From assembly GCA_021816545.1 (NCBI GenBank), contig JAKAXP010000157.1:1-5625 (forward strand): a stretch of DNA of 5,625 nucleotides, written 5' to 3'. The stretch comes from Bacteroidota bacterium (GTDB taxonomy: Bacteria; Bacteroidota; Bacteroidia; Bacteroidales; VadinHA17). The position numbers and the translations under genes were made by a program. The first letter of the stretch is position 1; the number at the start of each line of letters is the position of its first letter. Shown in pieces: positions 1 through 5,625 of this stretch. The notes beneath the pieces were generated by a model that saw only the letters and a list, made by a program, of their open reading frames with translations, was not told where the DNA came from and made no database searches.

Positions 1-221
1 CGTGCATAGACAACGCATCCGCTGACCGGCCTGTCAAGCCTGTGCACAACCCCCAGGAACACGTCCCCCGGCTTTTTGTACTTCTCCTTGATGTAAGCCC
101 TTACAATATCATCCAGCGGCTCATCCCCGGTGCCATCGCCCTGCACCAGGTCAGATGACCGCTTGTTGACGATGATAATATGATTGTCCTCGTAGAGTAT
201 TTCCGGGAATCCCTTTGGCAT
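1..221 (-). CDS. RluA-family 23S rRNA/tRNA pseudouridine synthase, N-terminal part (cut by window edge)
   Basis: This is the first 73 codons of a pseudouridine synthase of the RluA family, which isomerises specific uridines in rRNA or tRNA in the cytoplasm. The protein opens with YEDNHIIIVNK (residues 10-20), the usual first beta-strand block of the catalytic domain. It reaches the family motif HRLDRPVSG at residues 60-68, in which D63 should be the catalytic aspartate. There is no room for an N-terminal S4 RNA-binding domain, so this is the short form that begins directly with the catalytic domain. The ATG at 221 is chosen because an in-frame TAA lies seven codons upstream (242-240) and an AAAGGA-like ribosome-binding sequence sits 7-8 bases before it. 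It lies 121 bases downstream of panB in the same direction, with no terminator or clear promoter between, so co-transcription is likely (inference). Which RNA and position it modifies cannot be told from this fragment. Confidence 0.9.
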   Translation of the reverse strand, partial: MPKGFPEILYEDNHIIIVNKRSSDLVQGDGTGDEPLDDIVRAYIKEKYKKPGDVFLGVVHRLDRPVSGCVVYA

Positions 222-254
222 ATCTTTTTCCTTTTTGTTTTAAACCCATTTGCG

Positions 255-338
255 CCTCCGACCGCAAGACCGCAAGACTGCAAGACCTCAATAAAGACCT
301 TCAGACTCTCAGACTTTCAGACTTTCAGACTTTCAGAC
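255..338. repeat. GTC-phased 8-bp tandem repeat array in the panB-rluA spacer
   Basis: Read on the minus strand (338 to 255) this is ten consecutive units of GTC plus five variable bases. Three units are GTCTGAAA, followed by GTCTGAGA, GTCTGAAG, one 12-base unit (GTCTTTATTGAG), then GTCTTGCA, two GTCTTGCG and a degenerate GTCGGAGG. The array thus joins two related sub-arrays, TGAAA-type and TTGCG-type, that share the GTC core and the 8-base step, with a single 4-base slip between them. It begins 5 bases after the panB stop codon and ends 34 bases before the rluA-type start codon, so it is non-coding. The period is not a multiple of three, which also argues against translation. The function is unknown; slipped-strand expansion of a simple repeat is the minimal explanation. 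Confidence 0.85.
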
Positions 339-342
339 CCTT

Positions 343-1158
343 CTAGTACTGCTCCTTCTCGTTGGGGAATTCTCCTGACCTCACGTCGGCGATATAGTGA
401 TGCACCGCCCCCTTGATCTCGTCATAGAGGTTATGATATCTCCTGAGGAAACGGGGAGAAAACTCCATATTGATTCCAAGCATGTCATGGAGAACCAGCA
501 CCTGCCCGTCAACCTGCGGACCCGCTCCTATGCCAATAACCGGTACCTTGACAGATTCAGCCACCTCTCCTGCCAGCGCGGCAGGTATCTTCTCCAGCAC
601 AATTGCGAAACAACCTGCCTTCTCAATGATCTTGGCATCTTCCTTCAGCTTCCTCGCTTCCTCCTCTTCACGGGCCCTGACAACATAGGTGCCGAACTTG
701 TGAATCGACTGCGGGGTGAGGCCCAGGTGACCCATCACCGGTATGCCTGCCGACATGATACGCTCAATCGACTCGACTATCTCGCGGCCTCCCTCCATCT
801 TGACCGCACTGGCACCTGTCTCCTTCATTATCCTTATTGCAGAGGCAAGCGCTTCGCGCGAATTGCCCTGGTAAGTGCCGAATGGCATGTCCACCACAAC
901 CAGCGCCCGCTTTACACCCCTTACCACAGATGCAGCATGATATATCATGTTGTCAAGCGTTATAGGAAGGGTTGTATCAAATCCGGCCATCACATTTGAA
1001 GCCGAATCACCCACCAGCATAACATCAATGCCTGCCTCATCGAGGATTCTCGCCATCGAATAATCGTATGCCGTCAGCATTGATATCTTTTCACCCTTGA
1101 GCTTCATCTCGTAGAGCACATGGGTGGTAACTATCTTAACGGTCTTCTGTACTGACAT
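343..1158 (-). CDS. panB: 3-methyl-2-oxobutanoate hydroxymethyltransferase (ketopantoate hydroxymethyltransferase)
   Basis: PanB transfers a one-carbon unit from 5,10-methylene-tetrahydrofolate to 3-methyl-2-oxobutanoate to make ketopantoate, the first committed step toward pantothenate and coenzyme A; it is a cytoplasmic, Mg-dependent TIM-barrel enzyme. All landmark blocks are present: LTAYDY (28-33), VGDS with metal ligand D51 (49-52), DMPFG with D90 (90-94), KMEGG with K120 and E122 (120-124), GHLGLTPQ (143-150), the catalytic glutamate E189 in LEKIP (188-192), and GIGAG (209-213). They match the E. coli enzyme residues D45, D84, E114 and E181. The frame stays open to an ATG at 1347, but the start at 1158 is preferred: it gives 271 residues, close to the family's usual 260-275. 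The extra 63 residues look unlike any PanB, and a promoter box (1183-1190) lies inside that extension. The stop is TAG at 345-343. No panC or panD is visible nearby. Confidence 0.97.
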   Translation of the reverse strand: MSVQKTVKIVTTHVLYEMKLKGEKISMLTAYDYSMARILDEAGIDVMLVGDSASNVMAGFDTTLPITLDNMIYHAASVVRGVKRALVVVDMPFGTYQGNSREALASAIRIMKETGASAVKMEGGREIVESIERIMSAGIPVMGHLGLTPQSIHKFGTYVVRAREEEEARKLKEDAKIIEKAGCFAIVLEKIPAALAGEVAESVKVPVIGIGAGPQVDGQVLVLHDMLGINMEFSPRFLRRYHNLYDEIKGAVHHYIADVRSGEFPNEKEQY

Positions 1159-1182
1159 AACTTCTCGTTTTGTTGTCACCCG

Positions 1183-1190
1183 CAAAGCTA
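1183..1190 (-). promoter_or_regulatory. Putative Bacteroidota-type -7 promoter box for panB
   Basis: Read on the minus strand, 1190 to 1183 is TAGCTTTG, a full match to the Bacteroidota housekeeping -7 consensus TAnnTTTG. It would place the transcript start near 1178 and give a leader of about 20 bases before the ATG at 1158. I see no TTG at the expected -33 position (around 1211-1218), so the call rests on the -7 element and its location. Confidence 0.5.
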
Positions 1191-1248
1191 CGAAATAAGA
1201 ATGTGGATTATCATCCTGCCGGTTTCTTTTACCCCGGTCTGCCGTTTT

Positions 1249-1271
1249 GTCATAATAGTGAAAATTATGAC
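1249..1271. promoter_or_regulatory. Perfect inverted repeat, candidate operator between panB and dnaK
   Basis: GTCATAAT (1249-1256) and its exact reverse complement ATTATGAC (1264-1271) flank a 7-base spacer, AGTGAAA. The 23-bp element lies in the 236-bp divergent intergenic region, about 60 bp upstream of the panB -7 box and about 125 bp upstream of the dnaK start. The symmetry and size suit a dimeric regulator's binding site. It is too AT-rich, and lacks a T-tract suited to either strand, to be a convincing terminator. A further TCATAAT occurs at 1304-1310 as part of a small ATTAT-TTC-ATAAT palindrome (1298-1310). No regulator can be named from this sequence. It is not the CIRCE element bound by HrcA. 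Confidence 0.4.
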
Positions 1272-1394
1272 TGCCCCCTCTTTCCCATGACCATGACATT
1301 ATTTCATAATCGCACCCTGCTGAACGCCGTGGCACAAACATTGTCACTCTGAGGAATATCAGAAAAGAATTTAAAAGATTAATTCAGTATAAAA

Positions 1395-3329
1395 ATGGGA
1401 AAAATTATCGGTATTGACCTGGGAACCACCAACTCATGTGTTTCAGTAATGGAAGGCAACGAGCCTGTGGTTATACCCAACAGTGAAGGCAAGCGCACCA
1501 CCCCTTCAGTGGTAGCATTTCTTGAAAACGGTGAACGCAAGGTAGGCGACCCTGCAAAGAGGCAGGCAATCACCAACCCCCGCAAAACTGTTTCATCCAT
1601 CAAGCGCTTCATGGGAAGAAGCTATGACGAGGTTACAAATGAGATGAAGAAGATGACCTACGAGGTCGTCCGTGGTGACAACAACACCCCGAGGGTTAAG
1701 ATTGATGACCGCAATTACTCCCCTCAGGAGATCTCAGCCATCGTGCTTCAGAAAATGAAGAAGACCGCTGAGGATTACCTCGGCCAGGAGGTCACTGAGG
1801 CTGTCATTACCGTTCCGGCATACTTCAACGACGCACAGCGCCAGGCTACAAAGGAAGCAGGTGAGATCGCAGGACTCAAAGTCAAGCGTATAATCAACGA
1901 ACCTACGGCAGCATCACTTGCATACGGTCTCGATAAGAAGGCACATGACCTCAAGATCGCAGTATTCGACCTTGGAGGCGGAACATTTGATATTTCAATT
2001 CTTGAACTTGGAGACGGCGTCTTCGAAGTAAAATCCACCAACGGTGACACCCACCTCGGCGGCGACGACTTTGACCACCTTATTATTGACTGGCTTGCTG
2101 AAGAATTCCAGAAAGAGGAAGGGATTGACCTCCGCAAGGACCCGATGGCACTCCAGAGACTCAAGGAAGCTGCCGAGAAGGCAAAGATAGAGCTCTCCAG
2201 CACAACAGCCTCGGAGATCAACCTCCCGTATATAATGCCGGTCAACGGTATACCGAAGCACCTTGTGAAAACACTCACAAGAGCACAGTTTGAGAAGCTT
2301 ACGGATAAGCTTATTAACGCGGTAATCGGACCGTGTCAGAAGGCCCTTGATGATGCCGGAATGAAGACATCTGATATTGACGAGGTGCTTCTCGTGGGCG
2401 GGTCAACACGTATCCCTGCCATCCAGCAGATCGTTGAGAAGTTCTTCGGCAAGGTTCCTTCCAAGGGTGTCAACCCTGACGAGGTCGTTGCCGTAGGTGC
2501 TGCCATACAGGGCGGTGTTCTCACCGGCGAAGTGAAGGATGTACTGCTGCTCGACGTCACCCCGCTGTCACTCGGTATCGAGACCATGGGCGGAGTGATG
2601 ACAAAACTCATTGAATCGAACACTACCATCCCCACCCGCAAGACCGAGACATTCACTACGGCCAGCGACAGCCAGCCTTCGGTGGAGATACATGTGCTTC
2701 AGGGCGAACGCCCGATAGCCTCAGGAAACAAGACTATCGGCCGCTTCCACCTTGACGGCATCCCGCCTGCCCCTCGCGGTATACCGCAGATCGAAGTCAC
2801 CTTTGACATCGACGCCAACGGTATACTCCATGTATCAGCAAAGGACAAAGGCACCGGCAGGGAGCAGAGGATCCGCATAGAGGCTTCATCCGGTCTGAAT
2901 GATGAGGAAATTCGCCGCATGCGCGAAGAGGCAAAGGCCAACGAAGCAGCCGACAAGGCAGCAAGGGAGATGGCTGACAAGGTCAACGCCGCTGACAGCA
3001 TGATCTTCCAGACTGAGAAGCAGCTCAAGGAGTACGGTGACAAGATCCCGTCAGACAAGAAGGGACGTATCGAGAATGCACTGGGTCAGCTTCGCGAAGC
3101 TCACAAGAACAAGGATCTGACTGCTATTGACCGTGCGCTTGCCGAGATCAATGCAGCATGGCAGGCAGCCTCTGAGGATATGTACAAACAGGCCCAGGGT
3201 GGCCCCGGCCAGCAGGCAGGACCAGATGCAGGCCAGCAGACAGGTCAGGCAGGCCAGGCAGGCGGTCAAACCGGCGGCAAGGGCGGCGACGAACAGGTCA
3301 CCGACGTCGACTTCGAGGAAGTCAAGTAA
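1395..3329 (+). CDS. dnaK: Molecular chaperone DnaK (Hsp70)
   Basis: DnaK is the ATP-driven cytoplasmic Hsp70 chaperone, working with DnaJ and GrpE in folding and the heat-shock response. The 644-residue product is full length (E. coli has 638). The nucleotide-binding domain spans about residues 1-381, with phosphate loop GIDLGTTNS (6-14), NEPTAAS (168-174; E169 equals E. coli E171), DLGGGTFDIS with T197 equal to E. coli T199, and LVGGSTRIP near 335-343. The interdomain linker DVLLLD is at 382-387. The beta substrate-binding domain follows to about 500, then the helical lid to about 598. A disordered Gly/Gln/Ala-rich tail (601-631) ends in VTDVDFEEVK, close to the conserved Hsp70 C-terminal EEVK-type motif. 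The ATG at 1395 directly precedes GKIIGIDLGTT and follows an A-rich leader without Shine-Dalgarno. dnaJ and grpE are not adjacent; the gene appears monocistronic, with its own terminator downstream. No CIRCE repeat and no clear TAnnTTTG box is seen upstream. Confidence 0.99.
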   Translation: MGKIIGIDLGTTNSCVSVMEGNEPVVIPNSEGKRTTPSVVAFLENGERKVGDPAKRQAITNPRKTVSSIKRFMGRSYDEVTNEMKKMTYEVVRGDNNTPRVKIDDRNYSPQEISAIVLQKMKKTAEDYLGQEVTEAVITVPAYFNDAQRQATKEAGEIAGLKVKRIINEPTAASLAYGLDKKAHDLKIAVFDLGGGTFDISILELGDGVFEVKSTNGDTHLGGDDFDHLIIDWLAEEFQKEEGIDLRKDPMALQRLKEAAEKAKIELSSTTASEINLPYIMPVNGIPKHLVKTLTRAQFEKLTDKLINAVIGPCQKALDDAGMKTSDIDEVLLVGGSTRIPAIQQIVEKFFGKVPSKGVNPDEVVAVGAAIQGGVLTGEVKDVLLLDVTPLSLGIETMGGVMTKLIESNTTIPTRKTETFTTASDSQPSVEIHVLQGERPIASGNKTIGRFHLDGIPPAPRGIPQIEVTFDIDANGILHVSAKDKGTGREQRIRIEASSGLNDEEIRRMREEAKANEAADKAAREMADKVNAADSMIFQTEKQLKEYGDKIPSDKKGRIENALGQLREAHKNKDLTAIDRALAEINAAWQAASEDMYKQAQGGPGQQAGPDAGQQTGQAGQAGGQTGGKGGDEQVTDVDFEEVK

Positions 3330-3349
3330 CATCAATATATATCACCAGA

Positions 3350-3387
3350 GAGAGCCGTGGCCGCGAAAGCAGCCGCGGCTTTCCTTT
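3350..3387 (+). terminator. Rho-independent terminator after dnaK
   Basis: The sequence 3350-3361 pairs with 3372-3383 in a 12-bp stem (core AGCCGTGGC against GCCGCGGCT, two G-U wobbles if read as plus-strand RNA) around a 10-base loop, CGCGAAAGCA. It is followed by a short interrupted pyrimidine tract ending in CTTT. It starts 20 bases after the dnaK stop codon and fits termination of the dnaK transcript. One wobble, T3358-G3376, becomes an A-C mismatch on the opposite strand, so it favours plus-strand use. Confidence 0.75.
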
Positions 3388-3501
3388 ATGGCACCGGGAC
3401 ATTTACCCAGGCCATACCTGGCAGTCCGGTTATCATGACGGGTGAATAATACAGCCTCTTTTCTGATGTCACGGATACGAACAGCGCAAACTATTTGGTT
3501 A

Positions 3502-3509
3502 TATCTTTG
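3502..3509 (+). promoter_or_regulatory. Putative Bacteroidota-type -7 promoter box for the MORN-repeat/S8 peptidase unit
   Basis: TATCTTTG matches TAnnTTTG in full and lies 17 bases before the ATG at 3527, implying a very short leader of about 13 bases. No TTG is present at the expected -33 distance (around 3478-3484). Together with the dnaK terminator upstream it supports an independent transcription unit for the two downstream genes. Confidence 0.5.
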
Positions 3510-3526
3510 TACAAGACAAGCAAATC

Positions 3527-4303
3527 ATGAAAACCAGGGCAATAATAATTATCTCACTTTTTCTCATCTCATTAATCGCAATACCTCAGAACCTTACTGA
3601 TGCTGCAGGCAAAAAACAGGGCCCGTGGGTCAAAAAATACCCCAACGGCAAGGTAATGTATGAGGCCACTTTCAGGGACGACAAACCGGTGGGGCTCTTT
3701 AAAAGATACACCGAGGAGGGCGCACTGCTTTCTGAACTGACCTACACCGAGGGTAAGGATGAAGCTGCTGCGGTCTTTTATTACGGAGACGGTACCAGAG
3801 CCGCTGAAGGAAAATATGTCGCCCGAAGCAAGGAAGGCCTGTGGAAGTTCTGGTCAGCCACACAGCCACATTACCTTATCTCCGAAGAATCCTATCACAA
3901 TGATATCAGGCACGGCCTTTCGGTCAAATACTACCCTGACAGCACCATTGCGGAAAAGGTGGCCTGGGATATGGGTAACCGCAGCGGCGAATGGATGCAG
4001 TACTACCCTGACGGCTCTGTCTGCCTGAGGGCAGAGTACCTGGCAGGCAAGCTTGAAGGCCCATTCTCATACTACCATCCTAACGGTAAACTGCAGTATG
4101 AAGGTAGGTACCACGGGGATCTGCGGACTGGCGAATGGATGGTTTTCAATGAGGACGGATCACTAAAACAGATCATTACATACAAGGAGGGGGTTCCTGC
4201 TGATCCTAAACTGGCTGACAAGGAGACAAAATTTCTTGATGACCTTGAAAAGAACAAGGGAAGAATAGAGGTGACAGATATTTCCGGAACTGTAATTAAA
4301 TGA
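3527..4303 (+). CDS. Exported MORN_2-repeat protein (YwqK-like, COG2849-type), eight 24-residue repeats
   Basis: The 258-residue product begins with a hydrophobic export signal (residues 5-19, with basic residues before it; cleavage probably near A18 or a little later, no lipobox cysteine), so it should act in the periplasm or at the surface. The rest is nearly all MORN_2-like repeats of pattern GxWxxYYPDGxxxxExxYxxGK. Anchor positions 32, 56, 80 (Ala), 104, 130, 154, 178 and 202 give eight units spaced 24 residues, with one two-residue insertion in unit four (SATQPH region, 110-115). The C-terminal stretch 223-258 is polar and charged, with LEKNKGRIE near 241-249, a tail I associate with Bacteroidota members of this family. 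Databases often name such proteins 'YwqK family antitoxin'; nothing here supports a toxin-antitoxin role, as no toxin gene is adjacent. Binding partner and function are unknown. It overlaps the next gene by four bases (ATGA), so translation is probably coupled. The start follows the promoter box at 3502-3509. Confidence 0.9.
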   Translation: MKTRAIIIISLFLISLIAIPQNLTDAAGKKQGPWVKKYPNGKVMYEATFRDDKPVGLFKRYTEEGALLSELTYTEGKDEAAAVFYYGDGTRAAEGKYVARSKEGLWKFWSATQPHYLISEESYHNDIRHGLSVKYYPDSTIAEKVAWDMGNRSGEWMQYYPDGSVCLRAEYLAGKLEGPFSYYHPNGKLQYEGRYHGDLRTGEWMVFNEDGSLKQIITYKEGVPADPKLADKETKFLDDLEKNKGRIEVTDISGTVIK

Positions 4304-5625
4304 GCAGATACACAGTCATCGCGGCATTCCTGATCCTGTTCTTTGCCGGAGCAAACCAGGTCAGGGCACAATCTGCCTCCAAGGGGTATGATGACCTGTG
4401 GTTCTACCGGGTATGGTTCAATGAGAAAACAGAATCTTCAGGCGATTATTCACCGGAGGAGCTTCTCTCTCCTGCTGCCATAGCCAGGAGAGAGAAATAC
4501 GGCATCCCCCTGATCACAGAAAGCGATATCCCAGTCAGCCTGCAGCATATAAACACTCTCACCGCTTCAGGATTCACCCTGAGGTGTACCTCAAAGTGGC
4601 TGAACACCGCCCTCTTCAGTACACCCTTACCCAAAGATGTGACAACCCTGGAAGCGTATGATTTTATTGACAGCATCCAACTTGTCAAGCATCCGGCTGA
4701 GCCGGCAAAAAGAAGCTACAGCAAATACGGCAATACAGAAATACTTGCCAGCCCTCCGGCATTTGATCCGCGTATTCCCCTCAACGGGAACATACTTCAC
4801 GAATCAGGCCTTATCGGCCGGAATATTACTATTGCCGTGCTGGATGCCGGTTTCGTAAATGCCGACAAAATAGAGGCCCTTGAACCGCTGAGAAAGAGGG
4901 GTGGAATTGTAGCAACCCATGATTTTGTGCTCATGAACAGCAATGTCTATAATTATCATACCCACGGTACATCAGTGCTTTCAATACTGGCCGGCTCACT
5001 GCCGGATATTATCAACGGGACTGCCCCCGGCGCAGATTATCTCCTTCTGAGAACAGAAGATGACGGTTCCGAATTCCCTGTTGAAGAGGATTATTGGGTT
5101 GCAGGTGCTGAATATGCAGACAGTGCCGGTGCTGACGTTATAACCTCATCCCTTGGCTACTTTACGTTTGACGACCCCTCGATGGATTACTCATTTAGCG
5201 ATATGGACGGAGACCGCCCGTTTATAACAAAGGGGGCTGACGTTGCAGTATCAAAGGGCATCCTGGTTGTCAACAGCGCTGGCAACGAGCGTAACAAGGA
5301 GTGGGTCCGGATCATAGCCCCTTCCGACGGCGACAGCGTGCTGTGCGTCGGTGCACTCAGGCAGGATCTCACAATCGCCGATTTTTCCTCTGCCGGTTAT
5401 TCCTCCGACGGACAGGTCAAGCCTGACGTGGTTGCACCGGGAGTTGCCATCCCCATCCAGTTTGAACCCGGCTTGTGGCACAGCGGTAGCGGTACATCCT
5501 TCTCCTGCCCTGTAATAAGCGGACTGTCAGCATCGCTGATGCAGGCAGTACCCGAAGCTTCGCCGGCTGAAATTATCAGGGCTCTCCATGAAAGCAGTGA
5601 CAGGTATGTCAGTCCCGATACACTA
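4300..5625 (+). CDS. Exported S8 (subtilisin-like) serine peptidase, 3' end beyond window
   Basis: 442 codons are open to the window edge. Residues 1-23 form a signal peptide (hydrophobic core 6-18, likely cleavage VRA|QS). About 30-115 is an N-terminal region with FYRVWFNEK (35-43), LLSPAAIARREKYGI (55-69) and DIPV (76-79), which I recognise from Bacteroidota S8 peptidases and read as a propeptide. The peptidase domain runs from about 165, with catalytic D182 in IAVLDAGF, H222 in HTHGTSVLSILAG, oxyanion-hole N329 in NSAGNE, and nucleophile S400 in SGSGTSFSCP, so the triad is intact and the enzyme should be active. The usual GTSMAxP motif reads GTSFSCP. The ATG at 4300 overlaps the MORN gene's stop codon, and the signal peptide begins exactly there. 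Many Bacteroidota relatives end in a type IX secretion sorting domain; whether this one does lies outside the window. Its substrate is unknown. Confidence 0.95.
   Translation, partial: MSRYTVIAAFLILFFAGANQVRAQSASKGYDDLWFYRVWFNEKTESSGDYSPEELLSPAAIARREKYGIPLITESDIPVSLQHINTLTASGFTLRCTSKWLNTALFSTPLPKDVTTLEAYDFIDSIQLVKHPAEPAKRSYSKYGNTEILASPPAFDPRIPLNGNILHESGLIGRNITIAVLDAGFVNADKIEALEPLRKRGGIVATHDFVLMNSNVYNYHTHGTSVLSILAGSLPDIINGTAPGADYLLLRTEDDGSEFPVEEDYWVAGAEYADSAGADVITSSLGYFTFDDPSMDYSFSDMDGDRPFITKGADVAVSKGILVVNSAGNERNKEWVRIIAPSDGDSVLCVGALRQDLTIADFSSAGYSSDGQVKPDVVAPGVAIPIQFEPGLWHSGSGTSFSCPVISGLSASLMQAVPEASPAEIIRALHESSDRYVSPDTL

Noticed and set aside
250..267. TTGCG/CGCAA hairpin just upstream of the rluA-type gene
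   Set aside because: Only 5 base pairs with an 8-base loop, and one arm is part of the repeat array; most likely incidental.
255..338. CRISPR array
   Set aside because: Units are only 8 bases, contiguous and without spacers of useful length; no cas gene is nearby.
397..999. 200-codon plus-strand frame opposite panB
   Set aside because: Antisense to a fully conserved panB, no recognisable domain, and no supporting promoter or start context.
1159..1347. In-frame N-terminal extension of panB to an ATG at 1347
   Set aside because: It would add 63 residues with no resemblance to PanB, would span the inverted repeat and the -7 box, and would exceed the family's usual length; the ATG at 1158 gives a normal 271-residue protein.
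1775..2278. Long open frames on the minus strand opposite dnaK (also 1995-2261, 2336-2656, 2699-3058, 3051-3335)
   Set aside because: They are shadows of the dnaK codon pattern; their translations are Ser/Leu/Ala-rich without recognisable domains, and dnaK itself is unmistakable.
3407..3421. CCAGG-CCATA-CCTGG inverted repeat between dnaK and the MORN gene
   Set aside because: Five-bp arms that do not extend, expected by chance in this spacer, and no T-tract follows.
3527..4303. Toxin-antitoxin module, because MORN_2/YwqK-like proteins are often labelled antitoxins
   Set aside because: The neighbour is a complete-triad secreted subtilase rather than a toxin, and the protein has an export signal.
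4446..4688. Minus-strand frame opposite the S8 peptidase gene, and similar ones at 5187-5372 and 5251-5481
   Set aside because: They lie antisense to an uninterrupted 442-codon frame with signal peptide and full catalytic triad.

Overview
The window looks like a chromosomal segment of a Bacteroidota bacterium, most likely in or near the Bacteroidales. Three signs point there. The promoter-like boxes match the Bacteroidota -7 consensus TAnnTTTG (upstream of panB and of the MORN-repeat gene). Start codons mostly lack a strong Shine-Dalgarno sequence and sit behind A-rich leaders. The proteins are of recognisable Bacteroidota types: a DnaK ending in VTDVDFEEVK, a secreted 24-residue MORN_2-repeat protein, and a secreted S8 peptidase with a GTSFSCP active-site motif. 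This placement comes from pattern recognition, not from a search.

Layout. Positions 1-221 (minus strand) hold the first 73 codons of an RluA-type pseudouridine synthase, which runs off the left edge. Positions 222-342 are a non-coding spacer dominated by an array of GTC-phased 8-bp repeats. Positions 343-1158 (minus) are panB, the first committed step of pantothenate/CoA synthesis; panB and the rluA-type gene are probably read in the same direction from a promoter near 1190. Positions 1159-1394 form a divergent intergenic region with the panB -7 box and a perfect 8-7-8 inverted repeat. Positions 1395-3329 (plus) are dnaK, followed by a hairpin terminator at 3350-3387. The 3330-3526 spacer also carries a promoter box for the last unit. 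Positions 3527-4303 (plus) encode an exported eight-repeat MORN_2 protein. It overlaps by ATGA with an exported subtilisin-family peptidase (4300 to the right edge, 442 codons visible, 3' end missing).

The window therefore has three transcriptional parts: a housekeeping pair on the minus strand (CoA precursor synthesis and RNA modification), a monocistronic chaperone gene, and a translationally coupled pair of exported proteins (repeat protein plus protease). I see no mobile element, CRISPR array, tRNA or rRNA. No clearly new system is visible. The least explained items are the octamer array at 255-338, the inverted repeat at 1249-1271, and the tight coupling of the MORN protein to the protease.
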